Assembly (NCBI RefSeq): GCF_039613825.1
Contig: NZ_CP154826.1
Coordinates: forward strand, 186,001-250,000
Reading direction: 5' to 3'
DNA: 64,000 bases
Source of the DNA: Diaminobutyricibacter sp. McL0608
Lineage (GTDB): Bacteria > Actinomycetota > Actinomycetes > Actinomycetales > Microbacteriaceae
Part shown: in pieces, positions 24,824-33,554 of the stretch
How positions within the stretch are numbered: the stretch's first letter is position 1
Layout: each line of letters opens with the position of its first letter
Position numbers and translations under genes: made by a program
The notes under the pieces: model-generated
Database searches by the model: none
What the model was told of the DNA's origin: nothing
What the model saw: the letters and a program-made list of their open reading frames with translations, nothing else

Positions 24824-26346
24824 CCCCTTTCGGGCACGGCCGGCGGTGAATCGACCGACTCGACCCCGTCAGACGGAGCTGCCACCGGCTCGACCCTCTC
24901 AGCCGCGTTCGCATCCACCGCCGTGGGTCCGGCGACCCGTTGCGCCTCCGGCTCGACCACGCGTCGCGCGGGCAACAGGAACGACAGCCCGATCGCGAGC
25001 ACGGTGAACCCGACCGCCCACCAGAATGCCGTGTCGAACGCATCCGAGATGCCGTCGAGCGTGTGCGCACCGACGGCGGCCGTCTGAAGAATGACGGCCA
25101 GCACGGCGACTCCGAACGATCCGCCGACCTGCTGCGCGATCCGGGTCAGGATGCTGGCGTGCGGCACGTCGGTGCGATCAAGTCCGACGAACGCCACGGT
25201 CATGAGGGGGATGGTGACCGCGCCGAGACCGAAGCCGCGGACGAGAAGTGCCGCCATGAGCAGCCACTCGTTCGTGACCGGCGTCGCGACAGCGAACGGG
25301 AGCGTCGCGAGGCCGACGATCGCGAATCCGGCCATCGTGACGATGCGGGCGCCGAGCTTGTCGGTGAGACGCCCCGCAAGGGTGCGGCTGAACAGTGAGC
25401 CGATTCCCTGGGGCACCAGCAGGAGGCCGGCGCCCAGAGCATCTGCGCCGCGCACCTCCTGGAAATAGAGGGGGAGCAGCAGCATCGCGCCGTACAGGGA
25501 TGCGCCGGAGAGGAAGAGCAGCGCCGAGGCGGAGGCGACCGGGCGATGCCGGAAGAGTCGCACATCCACCAGCGCGGCGCCCGCCTTGTGCACCGCCCAG
25601 AGGGCGAAGGCGACCAGGAGCGCGACGCCCGCGATCACGGGGATCAGCACATCCGCCCGGGCGAAGCCGCCGTCCTCGCCCACGTTCGACAGACCGTAGA
25701 GGATGCCCACCATCGCCGGCGACAGCAGCACGAGACCGACGACGTCCAGTCGAATGGGCCTGCCGGGGCCGTCCTTCGGCATGAGACGCGACGCCAGGAC
25801 GAGGCCGACGAGGCAGAACGGGACGTTCACCCAGAACAGCCAGCGCCAGTCCAAGGTGGTGAGGATCAGGCCGCCGACGACCGGGCCCAGGATGGGGCCG
25901 AGCACGGCCGGCAGGCTGACGACCGACATGATGCGGCCGAGGTTCTGGCCGTGCGCGGCCTGCATGACGAGGGTCGACATGAGCGGGAGCATCAGCCCGC
26001 CGCCGACGCCTTGCACCACGCGGAAAGTGATCAGGCTGGGGGCGTCCCAGGCGAGGCTGCAGAGGATCGAGGCGAGGAGGAAGATCGTGAGGGCGATCAT
26101 CCAGAGTCGTTTGCCGCCGATGCGCTGTTGCGCCCATCCGACGAGCGGGATGGTCACGCCGAGCGCGAGCAGGTAGCCGGTGCTGACCCACTGGATGGTC
26201 GAGACCGAGGTGTGGAGGTCGGTCGCCAGGGTGTGGAGGGCGACGCTGACGATGGTCGTGTCGAAGACGACGGCCAGGGCGCCGACGACGACGGCGAGCG
26301 AGATCTTGAGGACCCCGGGATCGATGCGATCTTTCTCGCCCATCAT
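24820..26346 (-). CDS. DHA2 family multidrug MFS transporter
   Basis: A 508-residue 14-TM exporter. The first helix reads ALAVVFDTTIVSVAL, followed by motif A GWAQQRIGGKRLWM and motif C LPAVLGPILGPVVGGLIL, as in EmrB/LfrA-like pumps. The cytoplasmic C-terminus is acidic. Two ATG codons stand together at 26346 and 26343; AAGGAG lies one base from the first and four from the second, so the second may be used. It is divergent from a TetR gene with 62 bases between, the usual arrangement for a repressor that controls its exporter. The substrate is unknown. Confidence 0.87.
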   Translation of the reverse strand: MMGEKDRIDPGVLKISLAVVVGALAVVFDTTIVSVALHTLATDLHTSVSTIQWVSTGYLLALGVTIPLVGWAQQRIGGKRLWMIALTIFLLASILCSLAWDAPSLITFRVVQGVGGGLMLPLMSTLVMQAAHGQNLGRIMSVVSLPAVLGPILGPVVGGLILTTLDWRWLFWVNVPFCLVGLVLASRLMPKDGPGRPIRLDVVGLVLLSPAMVGILYGLSNVGEDGGFARADVLIPVIAGVALLVAFALWAVHKAGAALVDVRLFRHRPVASASALLFLSGASLYGAMLLLPLYFQEVRGADALGAGLLLVPQGIGSLFSRTLAGRLTDKLGARIVTMAGFAIVGLATLPFAVATPVTNEWLLMAALLVRGFGLGAVTIPLMTVAFVGLDRTDVPHASILTRIAQQVGGSFGVAVLAVILQTAAVGAHTLDGISDAFDTAFWWAVGFTVLAIGLSFLLPARRVVEPEAQRVAGPTAVDANAAERVEPVAAPSDGVESVDSPPAVPERG

Positions 26347-26408
26347 TCTCCTTAAGGTACGAATGTGTATCTAAAAGGGAGCATAGGCCGATGCGATAGG
26401 ATACGCAA
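26347..26408. promoter_or_regulatory. divergent promoter region of the MFS/TetR pair
   Basis: Only 62 bases separate the two starts. GTGTATC (26365-26371) and GATACGC (26400-26406) are inverted with 6 of 7 matches and may be outer half-sites. TAGGAT at 26397-26402 fits a -10 element 7 bases before the tetR ATG, which would give a leaderless tetR message. The operator is tentative. Confidence 0.4.
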
Positions 26409-27014
26409 ATGGATCTTATCGAGGAGGCTCCGGCCCGGCGGCGGCGCGGCCAGGAACTCGAGGATGCGCTGCTCGACGCGGCCTGGGACGAACTGCTCGA
26501 ATCCGGGTACGCCGCGCTCACGTTCGACGCGGTCGCCGCGCGTGCGGGAACCAGCCGGACCGTGGTCTATCGGCGGTGGCCCACCAAACCCGACCTGGTG
26601 CGCGCCTCGGTGGCCCGGGCGGGCACGAGGGACAGGGTGCCCGCTCCCGACACCGGCACGCTGCGCGGGGATGCGATCGCGCTCCTGAAACGGGCCAACG
26701 AGACCCGGCTCGGATTCGCGGCAGTGCTCAGCGTGCACCTCGGCCAGTACTTCCAGGAGACCGGAACCGGTCCGGCAGACCTCCGCGAGTTGATGATCGG
26801 CGGGCGCGCGACCACGCTGGACGACATCCTCGAACGTGCTGTCGCGCGAGGAGAGATCGACCGCGCCGTGCTCACGCCGCGCATCGCGGCCCTGCCGTTC
26901 GACCTGTTCCGGCAGGAGGTCCTGATGACGCTCAAGCCCGTGCCGCTTGCGACGATCACGGAGATCGTGGACACGATCTTCCTGCCCCTCGTCGGGCTGC
27001 GGCCGCTCGCCTGA
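26409..27014 (+). CDS. TetR/AcrR family transcriptional regulator
   Basis: A 201-residue regulator with an N-terminal helix-turn-helix (residues 13-60: LEDALLDAAWDELLESGY, then [22 protein letters not shown]). The RWPTK ending and the C-terminal domain resemble the TetR_C_16 type group. Divergent orientation and 62-base spacing from the DHA2 exporter imply that it represses that exporter and itself. No ribosome site is seen; a -10-like TAGGAT just upstream suggests a leaderless transcript. Confidence 0.82.
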   Translation: MDLIEEAPARRRRGQELEDALLDAAWDELLESGYAALTFDAVAARAGTSRTVVYRRWPTKPDLVRASVARAGTRDRVPAPDTGTLRGDAIALLKRANETRLGFAAVLSVHLGQYFQETGTGPADLRELMIGGRATTLDDILERAVARGEIDRAVLTPRIAALPFDLFRQEVLMTLKPVPLATITEIVDTIFLPLVGLRPLA

Positions 27015-27123
27015 GCTGTGCCACTCGAGCGCCAGCATGTGAATTCTCTCAGGAGGCTTACGCGACAAACGGCATGCGAGTACAGATTGGCGGCATCACC
27101 GCTGCGGCTGTACAGGGAGGGTC

Positions 27124-27594
27124 GTGCCAGTGCCACGTCGACGAAGAGCAGGAACAACGTCCCCGGTTCACGGGATCGATCAGATGGTCCGCAACGTCGA
27201 GACCGGCAGGTTCGAACGTTCCCTCTCCGCGCTGACGGCGGCCGGCGCGATCGTCACGGCTGGTGAGATCTTCTTCGAGCATGACAAGGCGAGCTTCGGC
27301 AACAGGTGGATGTGGGTCCCTGTCGTCCTCGGTCCGGTCGGCGCGGCTGCCGGGATCGCCGGCTTCTTCAGCGAACGGATGGCGAAGACGCTGTTGCCCA
27401 TCGCATCCCTCACGATCATCGCCAACGGCGTCCAGGGCACCTACCTCCACGCACGCGGCATCGGGCAGAAGCCGGGCGGTTGGCGAAACCTCCGTTACAA
27501 CCTCGAAATGGGCCCGCCCCTCCTCGCGCCGCTGCTGGTGACGATGGTCGGGGGCATGGGCGTGCTCGCCGCGATCCTCAGGCGTGAGAAGTGA
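27124..27594 (+). CDS. small integral membrane protein, first gene of the sugar-oxidation operon
   Basis: A 156-residue protein of unknown family with about four membrane segments (LSALTAAGAIVTAGEIFF, VPVVLGPVGAAAGIAGFF, LLPIASLTIIANGVQGTYL, LLAPLLVTMVGGMGVLAAIL) and a basic N-terminus. GGGAGG lies 4 bases before GTG 27124. Its stop overlaps the next start (GTGA). It occupies the place where periplasmic gluconate dehydrogenases encode a cytochrome c subunit, so it may act as membrane dock or electron outlet for the flavoenzyme; that role is inference. Confidence 0.65.
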   Translation: MPVPRRRRAGTTSPVHGIDQMVRNVETGRFERSLSALTAAGAIVTAGEIFFEHDKASFGNRWMWVPVVLGPVGAAAGIAGFFSERMAKTLLPIASLTIIANGVQGTYLHARGIGQKPGGWRNLRYNLEMGPPLLAPLLVTMVGGMGVLAAILRREK

Positions 27595-28238
27595 ACGGCC
27601 TCCCACTCGATCCGGAGGACGGCGGCGACCGGTTCCCCGGGTTCGATGTGCTCGAATTCCGCGCACACTGGGATGACGCCACGCGCAGCGTCGTCGACGG
27701 TCGTCTCGGGATGCTCCCCGCCATCCGGTTCTTCAGCGTCGTCGAGGAGGCAGCCGCCACTGCGCTCTTCGACCAGCTGCTCTATCAGCGCTCCGAGCCG
27801 AAGGTCCCGGTGACGCGGATGGTCGACTCGCGTCTCGCGGAGAAGGAGACGGACGGCTGGCACTACGACACGATGCCGCCCGACGACGTCGCGTGGCGGC
27901 GGTCGTTGGCATCGCTGGACGAGGACGCCCGAGGTCAGCACGGCGTCCCGTTCTGCGAATGCAGCTGGGACGACCAGACCGAACTGCTCTCCTGGGTCCA
28001 CGCAAGCAAGGCGGACGAATGGCACGGTCTCCCGCCTGCACAGGTGTGGAGCCTCTGGACCCGCTACGCCTGCACCGCCTTCTATTCGCATCCGTGGGCC
28101 TGGAACGAGATCGGTTTCGCCGGCCCCGCGTATCCGCGCGGCTACAAGAACATCGGCGTCGACCGGCGTGAGCCGTTCGAGGTCGCCGACACGAGTCCGG
28201 GTGAAGACCCGGTGAGGGATGCGCCGGATGCCCGGTGA
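27591..28238 (+). CDS. gluconate 2-dehydrogenase subunit 3 family protein
   Basis: A 215-residue protein of the Gluconate_2-dh3 family, the small subunit that supports the flavin subunit in membrane-bound gluconate and related dehydrogenases. Characteristic parts are FFSVVEEAAATALFDQLLYQ and the C-terminal GPAYPRGYKNIGVDRREPFE. Unlike classical periplasmic forms it starts directly (MNGLPLDPEDGG) with no Tat or Sec signal, so the complex should be cytoplasmic. It overlaps the upstream gene by 4 bases and the GMC gene by 11, so subunits are made in step. Confidence 0.82.
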   Translation: MNGLPLDPEDGGDRFPGFDVLEFRAHWDDATRSVVDGRLGMLPAIRFFSVVEEAAATALFDQLLYQRSEPKVPVTRMVDSRLAEKETDGWHYDTMPPDDVAWRRSLASLDEDARGQHGVPFCECSWDDQTELLSWVHASKADEWHGLPPAQVWSLWTRYACTAFYSHPWAWNEIGFAGPAYPRGYKNIGVDRREPFEVADTSPGEDPVRDAPDAR

Positions 28239-29871
28239 CGTTCGCGAGCGCAACGAGTCCGCCTGGCTTCTCACCCCGCGCGGAGCGCTGCCGGACGACC
28301 TCGGGATGCGTCATTTCGACGACACCGACGTGGTGGACCTCGTGATCGTCGGGTGCGGAGCCGGCGGGTCGACTCTGCTGCAGCGCACCGCGCGCGCGGG
28401 ATGGAAGGTGGTCGCGCTGGAGGCCGGACCGTTCTGGGATCCGGAGCGCGACTGGGTCAGTGACGAAGCCGGATCGCACCACCTGTACTGGACGGAGCCC
28501 CGCCAGATCGGCGGCGGCGATCCGGTTCCGCTCGGCTCCAACAACTCGGGCCGCGGGGTCGGCGGGTCGATGGTGCATTACGCCGGTTATACGCCGCGTT
28601 TCCATCCGAGCGACTTCCGGACGAAGTCCGTCGACGGCGTCGGCGCGGACTGGCCGATCGACTACCCCGATCTTGCTCCGTACTATGCGGACATCGAAGA
28701 AGAACTCCCGGTCGCAGGCGAGGACTGGCCGTGGGGCGACCCGCACGGCTACCCGCACCGGCCGCATCCGGTCTCCGGGAACGGCGAGCTGTTCCAGCGC
28801 GGCGCACTCGCCGCCGGTATCACCGCGAAGGTCGGACCGGTCGCCATCGCCAACGGCCGGTTCGGGCATCGCCCGCATTGCATCTATCGCGGGTTCTGTC
28901 TGCAGGGCTGCAAGGTGAACGCCAAGGCGTCGCCGCTGGTCACGCACATCCCGGACGCCGTGGCTCACGGCGCGGAAGTCCGCGCCGAGTGCATGGTCAC
29001 CTCGATCGCGGTGGACGACCGCACCGGCGCCGCGACCGGCGTGCACTACCTTCGCGCAGGCCGACCACGGTTCCAACGGGCCCGGATGGTCGCTGTCGCC
29101 GGGTATTCGATCGAGACGCCGCGCCTGCTGCTGAATTCCGCATCCGGCCGTTTCCCCGACGGCCTGTGCAACGACTTCGACCAGGTCGGCCGGTACCTGA
29201 TGGTGCAGGGAGCGCCGCAGACCGCGGGTCGCTTCGACTCCGAGGTGCGGATGTGGAAAGGGCCGCCCCCCGAAGTGAGCACCGAGGACTTCTACGAGAC
29301 CGACCCGGCGAAGCCGTACAAGCGCGGGTTCTCCATCCAGACCGTGTCTCCGCTGCCGATCACCTGGGCCGAACACGTGATGGCTGAAGGGCGCTGGGGT
29401 GCGGAGTTCCGCAGGTACATGACCGACTATGTGCACTGGGCGTGCCTCGGCGCCCTGTGCGAATTCCTGCCGCAGCCCGGCAACCGGGTGACGCTCGCGG
29501 ACGAGAAGGATCGTTACGGCCTGCCGGTCGCGCACTTCTCGTACACGCAGTGCGACAACGACCGGATGCTCGCGAAGGCCGCGCAGGAGGTCATGGAGCG
29601 CATCCTGAAGGCGGCCGGGGCCGACGAAGTGATCACGATCCAGCGCTACGCGCACCTCGTGGGCGGATGCCGGATGGCGGCCGACGAGACCGAAGGCGTC
29701 GTCGACGCGGACTGCCGCACGTTCGCCGTCCCCAACCTGCTCATCGTCGACGGCAGTGTCCTGCCCACCCAGGGCAGCGCGAACCCCGCACTCACGATCA
29801 TGGCGATCGCCGCGCGGGCTGCAGACCGCCTGGTGCGGTACCCCGAACCCACAGAGAAAGGAAGATCATGA
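28228..29871 (+). CDS. GMC family FAD oxidoreductase (sugar or sugar-acid dehydrogenase flavin subunit)
   Basis: A 547-residue flavoenzyme. The FAD site VIVGCGAGGSTLL is near residue 40, the GMC signature GRGVGGSMVHYAG near 110, and the C-terminal active-site region has HLVGGCRM and DGSVLPTQGSANPALT. Cysteines at 218, 224 and 228 (CIYRGFCLQGC) match the iron-sulfur-binding region of FAD-glucose and gluconate dehydrogenases. It would oxidise a sugar or aldonic acid alcohol and pass electrons through the cluster. No signal peptide is present. ATG 28228 is preferred to ATG 28219 because GGTGAGGG then stands at a workable distance. Its stop overlaps the next ATG. Confidence 0.85.
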   Translation: MPGDVRERNESAWLLTPRGALPDDLGMRHFDDTDVVDLVIVGCGAGGSTLLQRTARAGWKVVALEAGPFWDPERDWVSDEAGSHHLYWTEPRQIGGGDPVPLGSNNSGRGVGGSMVHYAGYTPRFHPSDFRTKSVDGVGADWPIDYPDLAPYYADIEEELPVAGEDWPWGDPHGYPHRPHPVSGNGELFQRGALAAGITAKVGPVAIANGRFGHRPHCIYRGFCLQGCKVNAKASPLVTHIPDAVAHGAEVRAECMVTSIAVDDRTGAATGVHYLRAGRPRFQRARMVAVAGYSIETPRLLLNSASGRFPDGLCNDFDQVGRYLMVQGAPQTAGRFDSEVRMWKGPPPEVSTEDFYETDPAKPYKRGFSIQTVSPLPITWAEHVMAEGRWGAEFRRYMTDYVHWACLGALCEFLPQPGNRVTLADEKDRYGLPVAHFSYTQCDNDRMLAKAAQEVMERILKAAGADEVITIQRYAHLVGGCRMAADETEGVVDADCRTFAVPNLLIVDGSVLPTQGSANPALTIMAIAARAADRLVRYPEPTEKGRS

Positions 29872-31703
29872 CGACCACCGTCAGCGATTTCGTGATTCAG
29901 CGCATCCGGGAATGGGGGGTCAGCCGCGTCTTCGCGTTCCCGGGCGACGGGATCGGCGAGTTCGACGGCGCCCTCGGAAAAGCGGAACGGGACGGGGTCG
30001 GCGTCGAGTACATCCGCCCCACCCACGAAGAGATCTGCTCTCTGATGGCCACCGCTCACGCCAAGTTCACCGGCGAGGTCGGCGTGTGCATCGCGACGTC
30101 GAGCCCGGGCGCGTTCCATCTGCTCAACGGCCTGTACGACGCGGCGATGGACAATCAGCCCGTGGTCGCGATCGTCGGTCAGCAGGGCCTCAACGCTTTC
30201 GGCACCTTCAACCAGCAGCAGAGCAACCTCGAGCGGACGTTCTCCGATGTGGCGGCGTACGTGCAGACGGTCCTTTCTCCCGCCCAGGCGCAAGCGGTTG
30301 TGGACACGGCTTTCCGCACCGCGCGGGTGCGCCTGCAGCCGACGGTCATCATCCTGCCCCACGACGTGCAGGGGCTGGAGATGGAGGAGCCGTCACCCGA
30401 GACCTGGGTGTCCCGGTCGAGCGCGGTCGCCCCATCCATCGCGGTCCTGCCGCCTCACGAGCAGGTCGCGAAAGCAGCAGAGATCATCAACGCCGGCAGC
30501 AGGGTGACCTTCCTCGTCGGTCACGGCGCGAACGGCGCGACGGACCTGGTGCTGGAGGCGGCGCGCAAAGCAGGTGCGGGCATCATCACAGCTCTCCGCG
30601 GCAAACAGGTCATCCCCTCCGATGTGCCGTACCACACCCAGCAGCTCGGCCTGCTCGGGTCGCTGCCGAGCTACCACCAGATGAAGGACTGCGACACTCT
30701 CGTGCTGCTGGGCACGAACTATCCGTACGGGCAGTTCCTGCCTGCGAGCGGTCAGGCGCGAGCCGTGCAGGTCGACCTCCGGCCCGAGCAGCTGGGCCTG
30801 CGCTATCCGACGGAGCTCAACCTGTGGGGGGATGTCGCTGCGACGCTGGAGGCCCTGGTCCCGCTCCTGGAGGAGAAGGCGGATCATTCCTGGCAGGAGC
30901 GCGTCGCCGCCGAGATGGTCGAGTGGGAAGACGAGATGGCGGCCCAGGCCGAGGTCGAATACGAGGACGGCGTGAATCCGCGACGCGTCTACCGCGAACT
31001 CAACAAGAGGCTGCCGCCGCAGGCGATCGTCACCGCGGATGCCGGCTCGACCGCCGACTGGTACGGGCACCACATCCGGCTGCGTCGCGGGATGATGGGC
31101 GACCTCTCCGGCCGCCTGGCCACGATGGTCGCCGCCATGCCGTATGCGGTCGCCGCGAAATTCGCCTACCCGGAACGCCCCGTCATCTGCACGATCGGCG
31201 ACGGCGCCTTCCAGATGCTCGGCATGAACGAGCTCATCACGATCAAGAAATACCTGTCGCGGTGGGAGAACCCGCAGCTGATCATCCTGGTGCTCCACAA
31301 CGACGACCTCACGCAGGTCTCGTGGGAGATGCGCACGGAGGACGCGAATCCGGTGTGGGCGACATCGCAGGATGTCGAGTCGGTCGACTACGCGGGGTGG
31401 GCCGAACTGCTCGGCTTCACGGGCATCCGCGTCACCAGCGACGACCAGGTCGCGGCCGCCTGGGACACGGCGTTCGCGACCCGCGGCGTGACGCTGATCG
31501 ACGCGCACACCAGCAAGAACGTTCCGCCGCTGCCACCGCACATCACCAAGGAATTCGCGAAGAACACTGCCCTCGCGTTCCTGAAAGGGGACCCGGACAG
31601 GAAGGGCGCGATCCTCGACTCGGCGCAGGCGCTTCTGACCGAGGGGGTTGAACGCGTCAAGAGCAAGCTGAACCTCGGCGGCGACGGCGCGTCGGGGGCG
31701 TGA
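29868..31703 (+). CDS. thiamine pyrophosphate-requiring enzyme (pyruvate oxidase/POX-like)
   Basis: A 611-residue member of the acetolactate synthase/pyruvate oxidase family. The N-terminal domain has THEEICSLMATAHAKF with the cofactor-activating Glu near 54, the middle domain a nucleotide-binding fold (about 195-330), and the C-terminal domain the TPP motif GDGAFQML at 444 ending in HNDD. It lacks the C-terminal membrane tail of PoxB. Likely reactions are decarboxylation of a 2-oxo acid or cleavage of a ketose-like compound. Placed after the flavin dehydrogenase and before a dehydratase, it may process the 2-oxo acid they yield. The ATG sits in the upstream stop (ATGA) behind AAAGGAAG. Confidence 0.83.
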   Translation: MTTTVSDFVIQRIREWGVSRVFAFPGDGIGEFDGALGKAERDGVGVEYIRPTHEEICSLMATAHAKFTGEVGVCIATSSPGAFHLLNGLYDAAMDNQPVVAIVGQQGLNAFGTFNQQQSNLERTFSDVAAYVQTVLSPAQAQAVVDTAFRTARVRLQPTVIILPHDVQGLEMEEPSPETWVSRSSAVAPSIAVLPPHEQVAKAAEIINAGSRVTFLVGHGANGATDLVLEAARKAGAGIITALRGKQVIPSDVPYHTQQLGLLGSLPSYHQMKDCDTLVLLGTNYPYGQFLPASGQARAVQVDLRPEQLGLRYPTELNLWGDVAATLEALVPLLEEKADHSWQERVAAEMVEWEDEMAAQAEVEYEDGVNPRRVYRELNKRLPPQAIVTADAGSTADWYGHHIRLRRGMMGDLSGRLATMVAAMPYAVAAKFAYPERPVICTIGDGAFQMLGMNELITIKKYLSRWENPQLIILVLHNDDLTQVSWEMRTEDANPVWATSQDVESVDYAGWAELLGFTGIRVTSDDQVAAAWDTAFATRGVTLIDAHTSKNVPPLPPHITKEFAKNTALAFLKGDPDRKGAILDSAQALLTEGVERVKSKLNLGGDGASGA

Positions 31704-32827
31704 TGACGAAGGAAGGTGCCGCCACCGGCGCCGAGGTCCGCGGCTACACCGTGCCGACGCGCACGGACAGCGTCGAACGGCCCGAGTCGGACGGCACCGC
31801 CCGCTGGGATGCGACATCGTTGATCGTCGTGCAGGTCACCGCCGGTTCGGAGACGGGTCTCGGCTACGCCTACGGGTCGCCGGCGATGTTCGCGGTCGCG
31901 CGGGAGGTGCTGCTTCCGTCGCTGATCGGGTCTGATCCGCTCGACACGACGCGCGCGTTCTGGTCGATGGCGCGATCGGTGCGCAATCAGGGGTGGCCCG
32001 GGGTCTGCGCCGGGGCGATCTCGGCGGTGGATGTCGCGCTGCACGACCTCAAGGCGCGTCTGCTCGACGTCTCGCTCACCGCGCTGCTCGGTGGGGCGCG
32101 TCGGTCGGTGAGCGCGTACGGCAGTGGCGGATTCACCGACTACAGCGAGAGGGAACTGCGGGACCAGCTCGGGGGATGGGCGGCCGAGGGGATGCGCGCC
32201 GTGAAGCTGAAGATCGGATCGGATCCTGACGCGGACCTTGCGCGGGTGGCAGCCGCACGCGACGCGGTCGGGCCAGACGTCGAACTCTTCGTCGACGCCA
32301 ACGGCGCGTACGAGCGCAAGCAGGCATTGTGGTTCGCGGAGCGCTTCGCCGAACTGGGCGTCACCTGGTTCGAGGAGCCGGTTTCCAGCGATGACCTTTC
32401 GGGGTTGCGGCTCCTGCGCGACCGTGCGCCGGGAGGGGTCCGTATCGCTGCCGGCGAATACGGGTACACGCCGGCCTATTTCCACGCGATGCTCTCGGCC
32501 GGAGCGGTCGACGTCATCCAGGCCGACGCCACGCGGTGCGGCGGAGTCAGCGGATTCCTGCTCGCGGCCGCGCAGGCTCAGGGCGCGGGGATCCCGGCGA
32601 GCTCTCACACGGCCCCAGCCATCCACGCGTCGCTCGGGGCGGCCCTGCCCGACGTCGTCAACGCGGAGTACTTCCACGACCATGTCCTCGTCGAGCGTCT
32701 GTTCTTCGATGGCCTGCCCACGCTGGCGGATGGCGAACTCGTTCCCGATCGGGGCAGTCCAGGGCACGGGCTCACGCTGCGGGATGCCGACGCCGAGCCG
32801 TACCTGACCGCACGCTGGCGGAGCTGA
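31700..32827 (+). CDS. mandelate racemase/enolase superfamily enzyme, probable sugar-acid dehydratase
   Basis: A 375-residue enolase-superfamily protein. In the barrel, VKLKIG supplies the KxK bases, VDANGAY, WFEEPV and AAGEYG the three metal ligands, VIQADATRCGG an Asp and SSHTAP a His that would form the His-Asp dyad of mandelate racemase and sugar-acid dehydratases. Dehydration of an aldonic acid to a 2-keto-3-deoxy acid is the most common reaction in this subgroup, and fits the operon. The first codons are GTG ATG (31700, 31703); the GTG overlaps the upstream stop. A large hairpin follows the gene. Confidence 0.85.
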   Translation: MMTKEGAATGAEVRGYTVPTRTDSVERPESDGTARWDATSLIVVQVTAGSETGLGYAYGSPAMFAVAREVLLPSLIGSDPLDTTRAFWSMARSVRNQGWPGVCAGAISAVDVALHDLKARLLDVSLTALLGGARRSVSAYGSGGFTDYSERELRDQLGGWAAEGMRAVKLKIGSDPDADLARVAAARDAVGPDVELFVDANGAYERKQALWFAERFAELGVTWFEEPVSSDDLSGLRLLRDRAPGGVRIAAGEYGYTPAYFHAMLSAGAVDVIQADATRCGGVSGFLLAAAQAQGAGIPASSHTAPAIHASLGAALPDVVNAEYFHDHVLVERLFFDGLPTLADGELVPDRGSPGHGLTLRDADAEPYLTARWRS

Positions 32828-32832
32828 GTCGC

Positions 32833-32903
32833 GGGCGCCGAGCGCGCCCGTTGCGGTCGACAGCGTCTCGCATGCCGGGCGCGCTCGACCGGAAGTGGCG
32901 CCC
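32833..32903. terminator. large GC-rich inverted repeat between convergent genes
   Basis: GAGCGCGCCCG (32840-32850) and CGGGCGCGCTC (32876-32886) form a perfect 11-bp stem, extended outward by GGGCGCC (32833-32839) with GGCGCCC (32897-32903). It lies between the stops of the dehydratase gene and the convergent DUF6328 gene and is probably a two-way terminator without a U-run. Confidence 0.5.
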
Positions 32904-32928
32904 TCGAGCTCAGGCAGCCCGCGCCGGG

Positions 32929-33426
32929 TCAGCGATGCTCGGCGCGGTCGCGCGAGCCGAGCGGCACGAGGAGCAGGAGCACCGCCAGCGCGATCCAGAC
33001 CGCGACGCCCGCAACGATCCCCGCGACCGTCCCACCGACGAAACTGAAGATGAACAGGACGACGCCGCCGGCGAGCACCGCGACGAGGGCCACCGCCGCC
33101 TTGACGAACCTGTCGGCGATCGTCACGGCCTTCGCCTTCTCGTGACGCCGGAAGAGCGCCCGGTGCAGCGCGACCGGCACCAGCCCGAGTCCCGTGCAGA
33201 TCGCCGCCAGGACGACGAGTGCGAGGTAGATGCCGGTGAGGAACGACCCCAGTTCAGTGAACCGCTGCTGGAAGGCGATGGTGAGCAGGAACCCGGTGAT
33301 GATCTGGGTTCCCGTCTGGGTGACCCGCAGTTCCTGGAGGATCTCGTCCCAGTTGCGGTCCGAGCGCTGGCTCACCGACTCGTTGCGACCGTCGTCCGGG
33401 TCGACATCCGGCAATCCATCGTTCAT
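32929..33426 (-). CDS. DUF6328 family membrane protein
   Basis: A 165-residue protein with four predicted helices. The family segment RNWDEILQELRVTQTGTQIITGFLLTIAFQQRF spans from about residue 23 and leads into the first helix; FLTGIYLALVVLAAICTGLG, a charged middle (LFRRHEKAKAVTIADRF) and two C-terminal helices follow. Function is unknown for the family. The ATG at 33426 gives the usual short acidic N-terminus. It is divergent from the SDR gene, with a 128-base gap. Confidence 0.78.
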   Translation of the reverse strand: MNDGLPDVDPDDGRNESVSQRSDRNWDEILQELRVTQTGTQIITGFLLTIAFQQRFTELGSFLTGIYLALVVLAAICTGLGLVPVALHRALFRRHEKAKAVTIADRFVKAAVALVAVLAGGVVLFIFSFVGGTVAGIVAGVAVWIALAVLLLLVPLGSRDRAEHR

Positions 33427-33554
33427 GCCACGAACGATAGCCCCGGCACCGCCACGGCGTAAGCGTCCGGCGCGCGTAAAGCTGCCTCGCATACACGCAT
33501 TTCCTCCGTTTTCCAGCCCTGTCCGGGGCAGTTGCACGGTGGGACCATGCGGGC

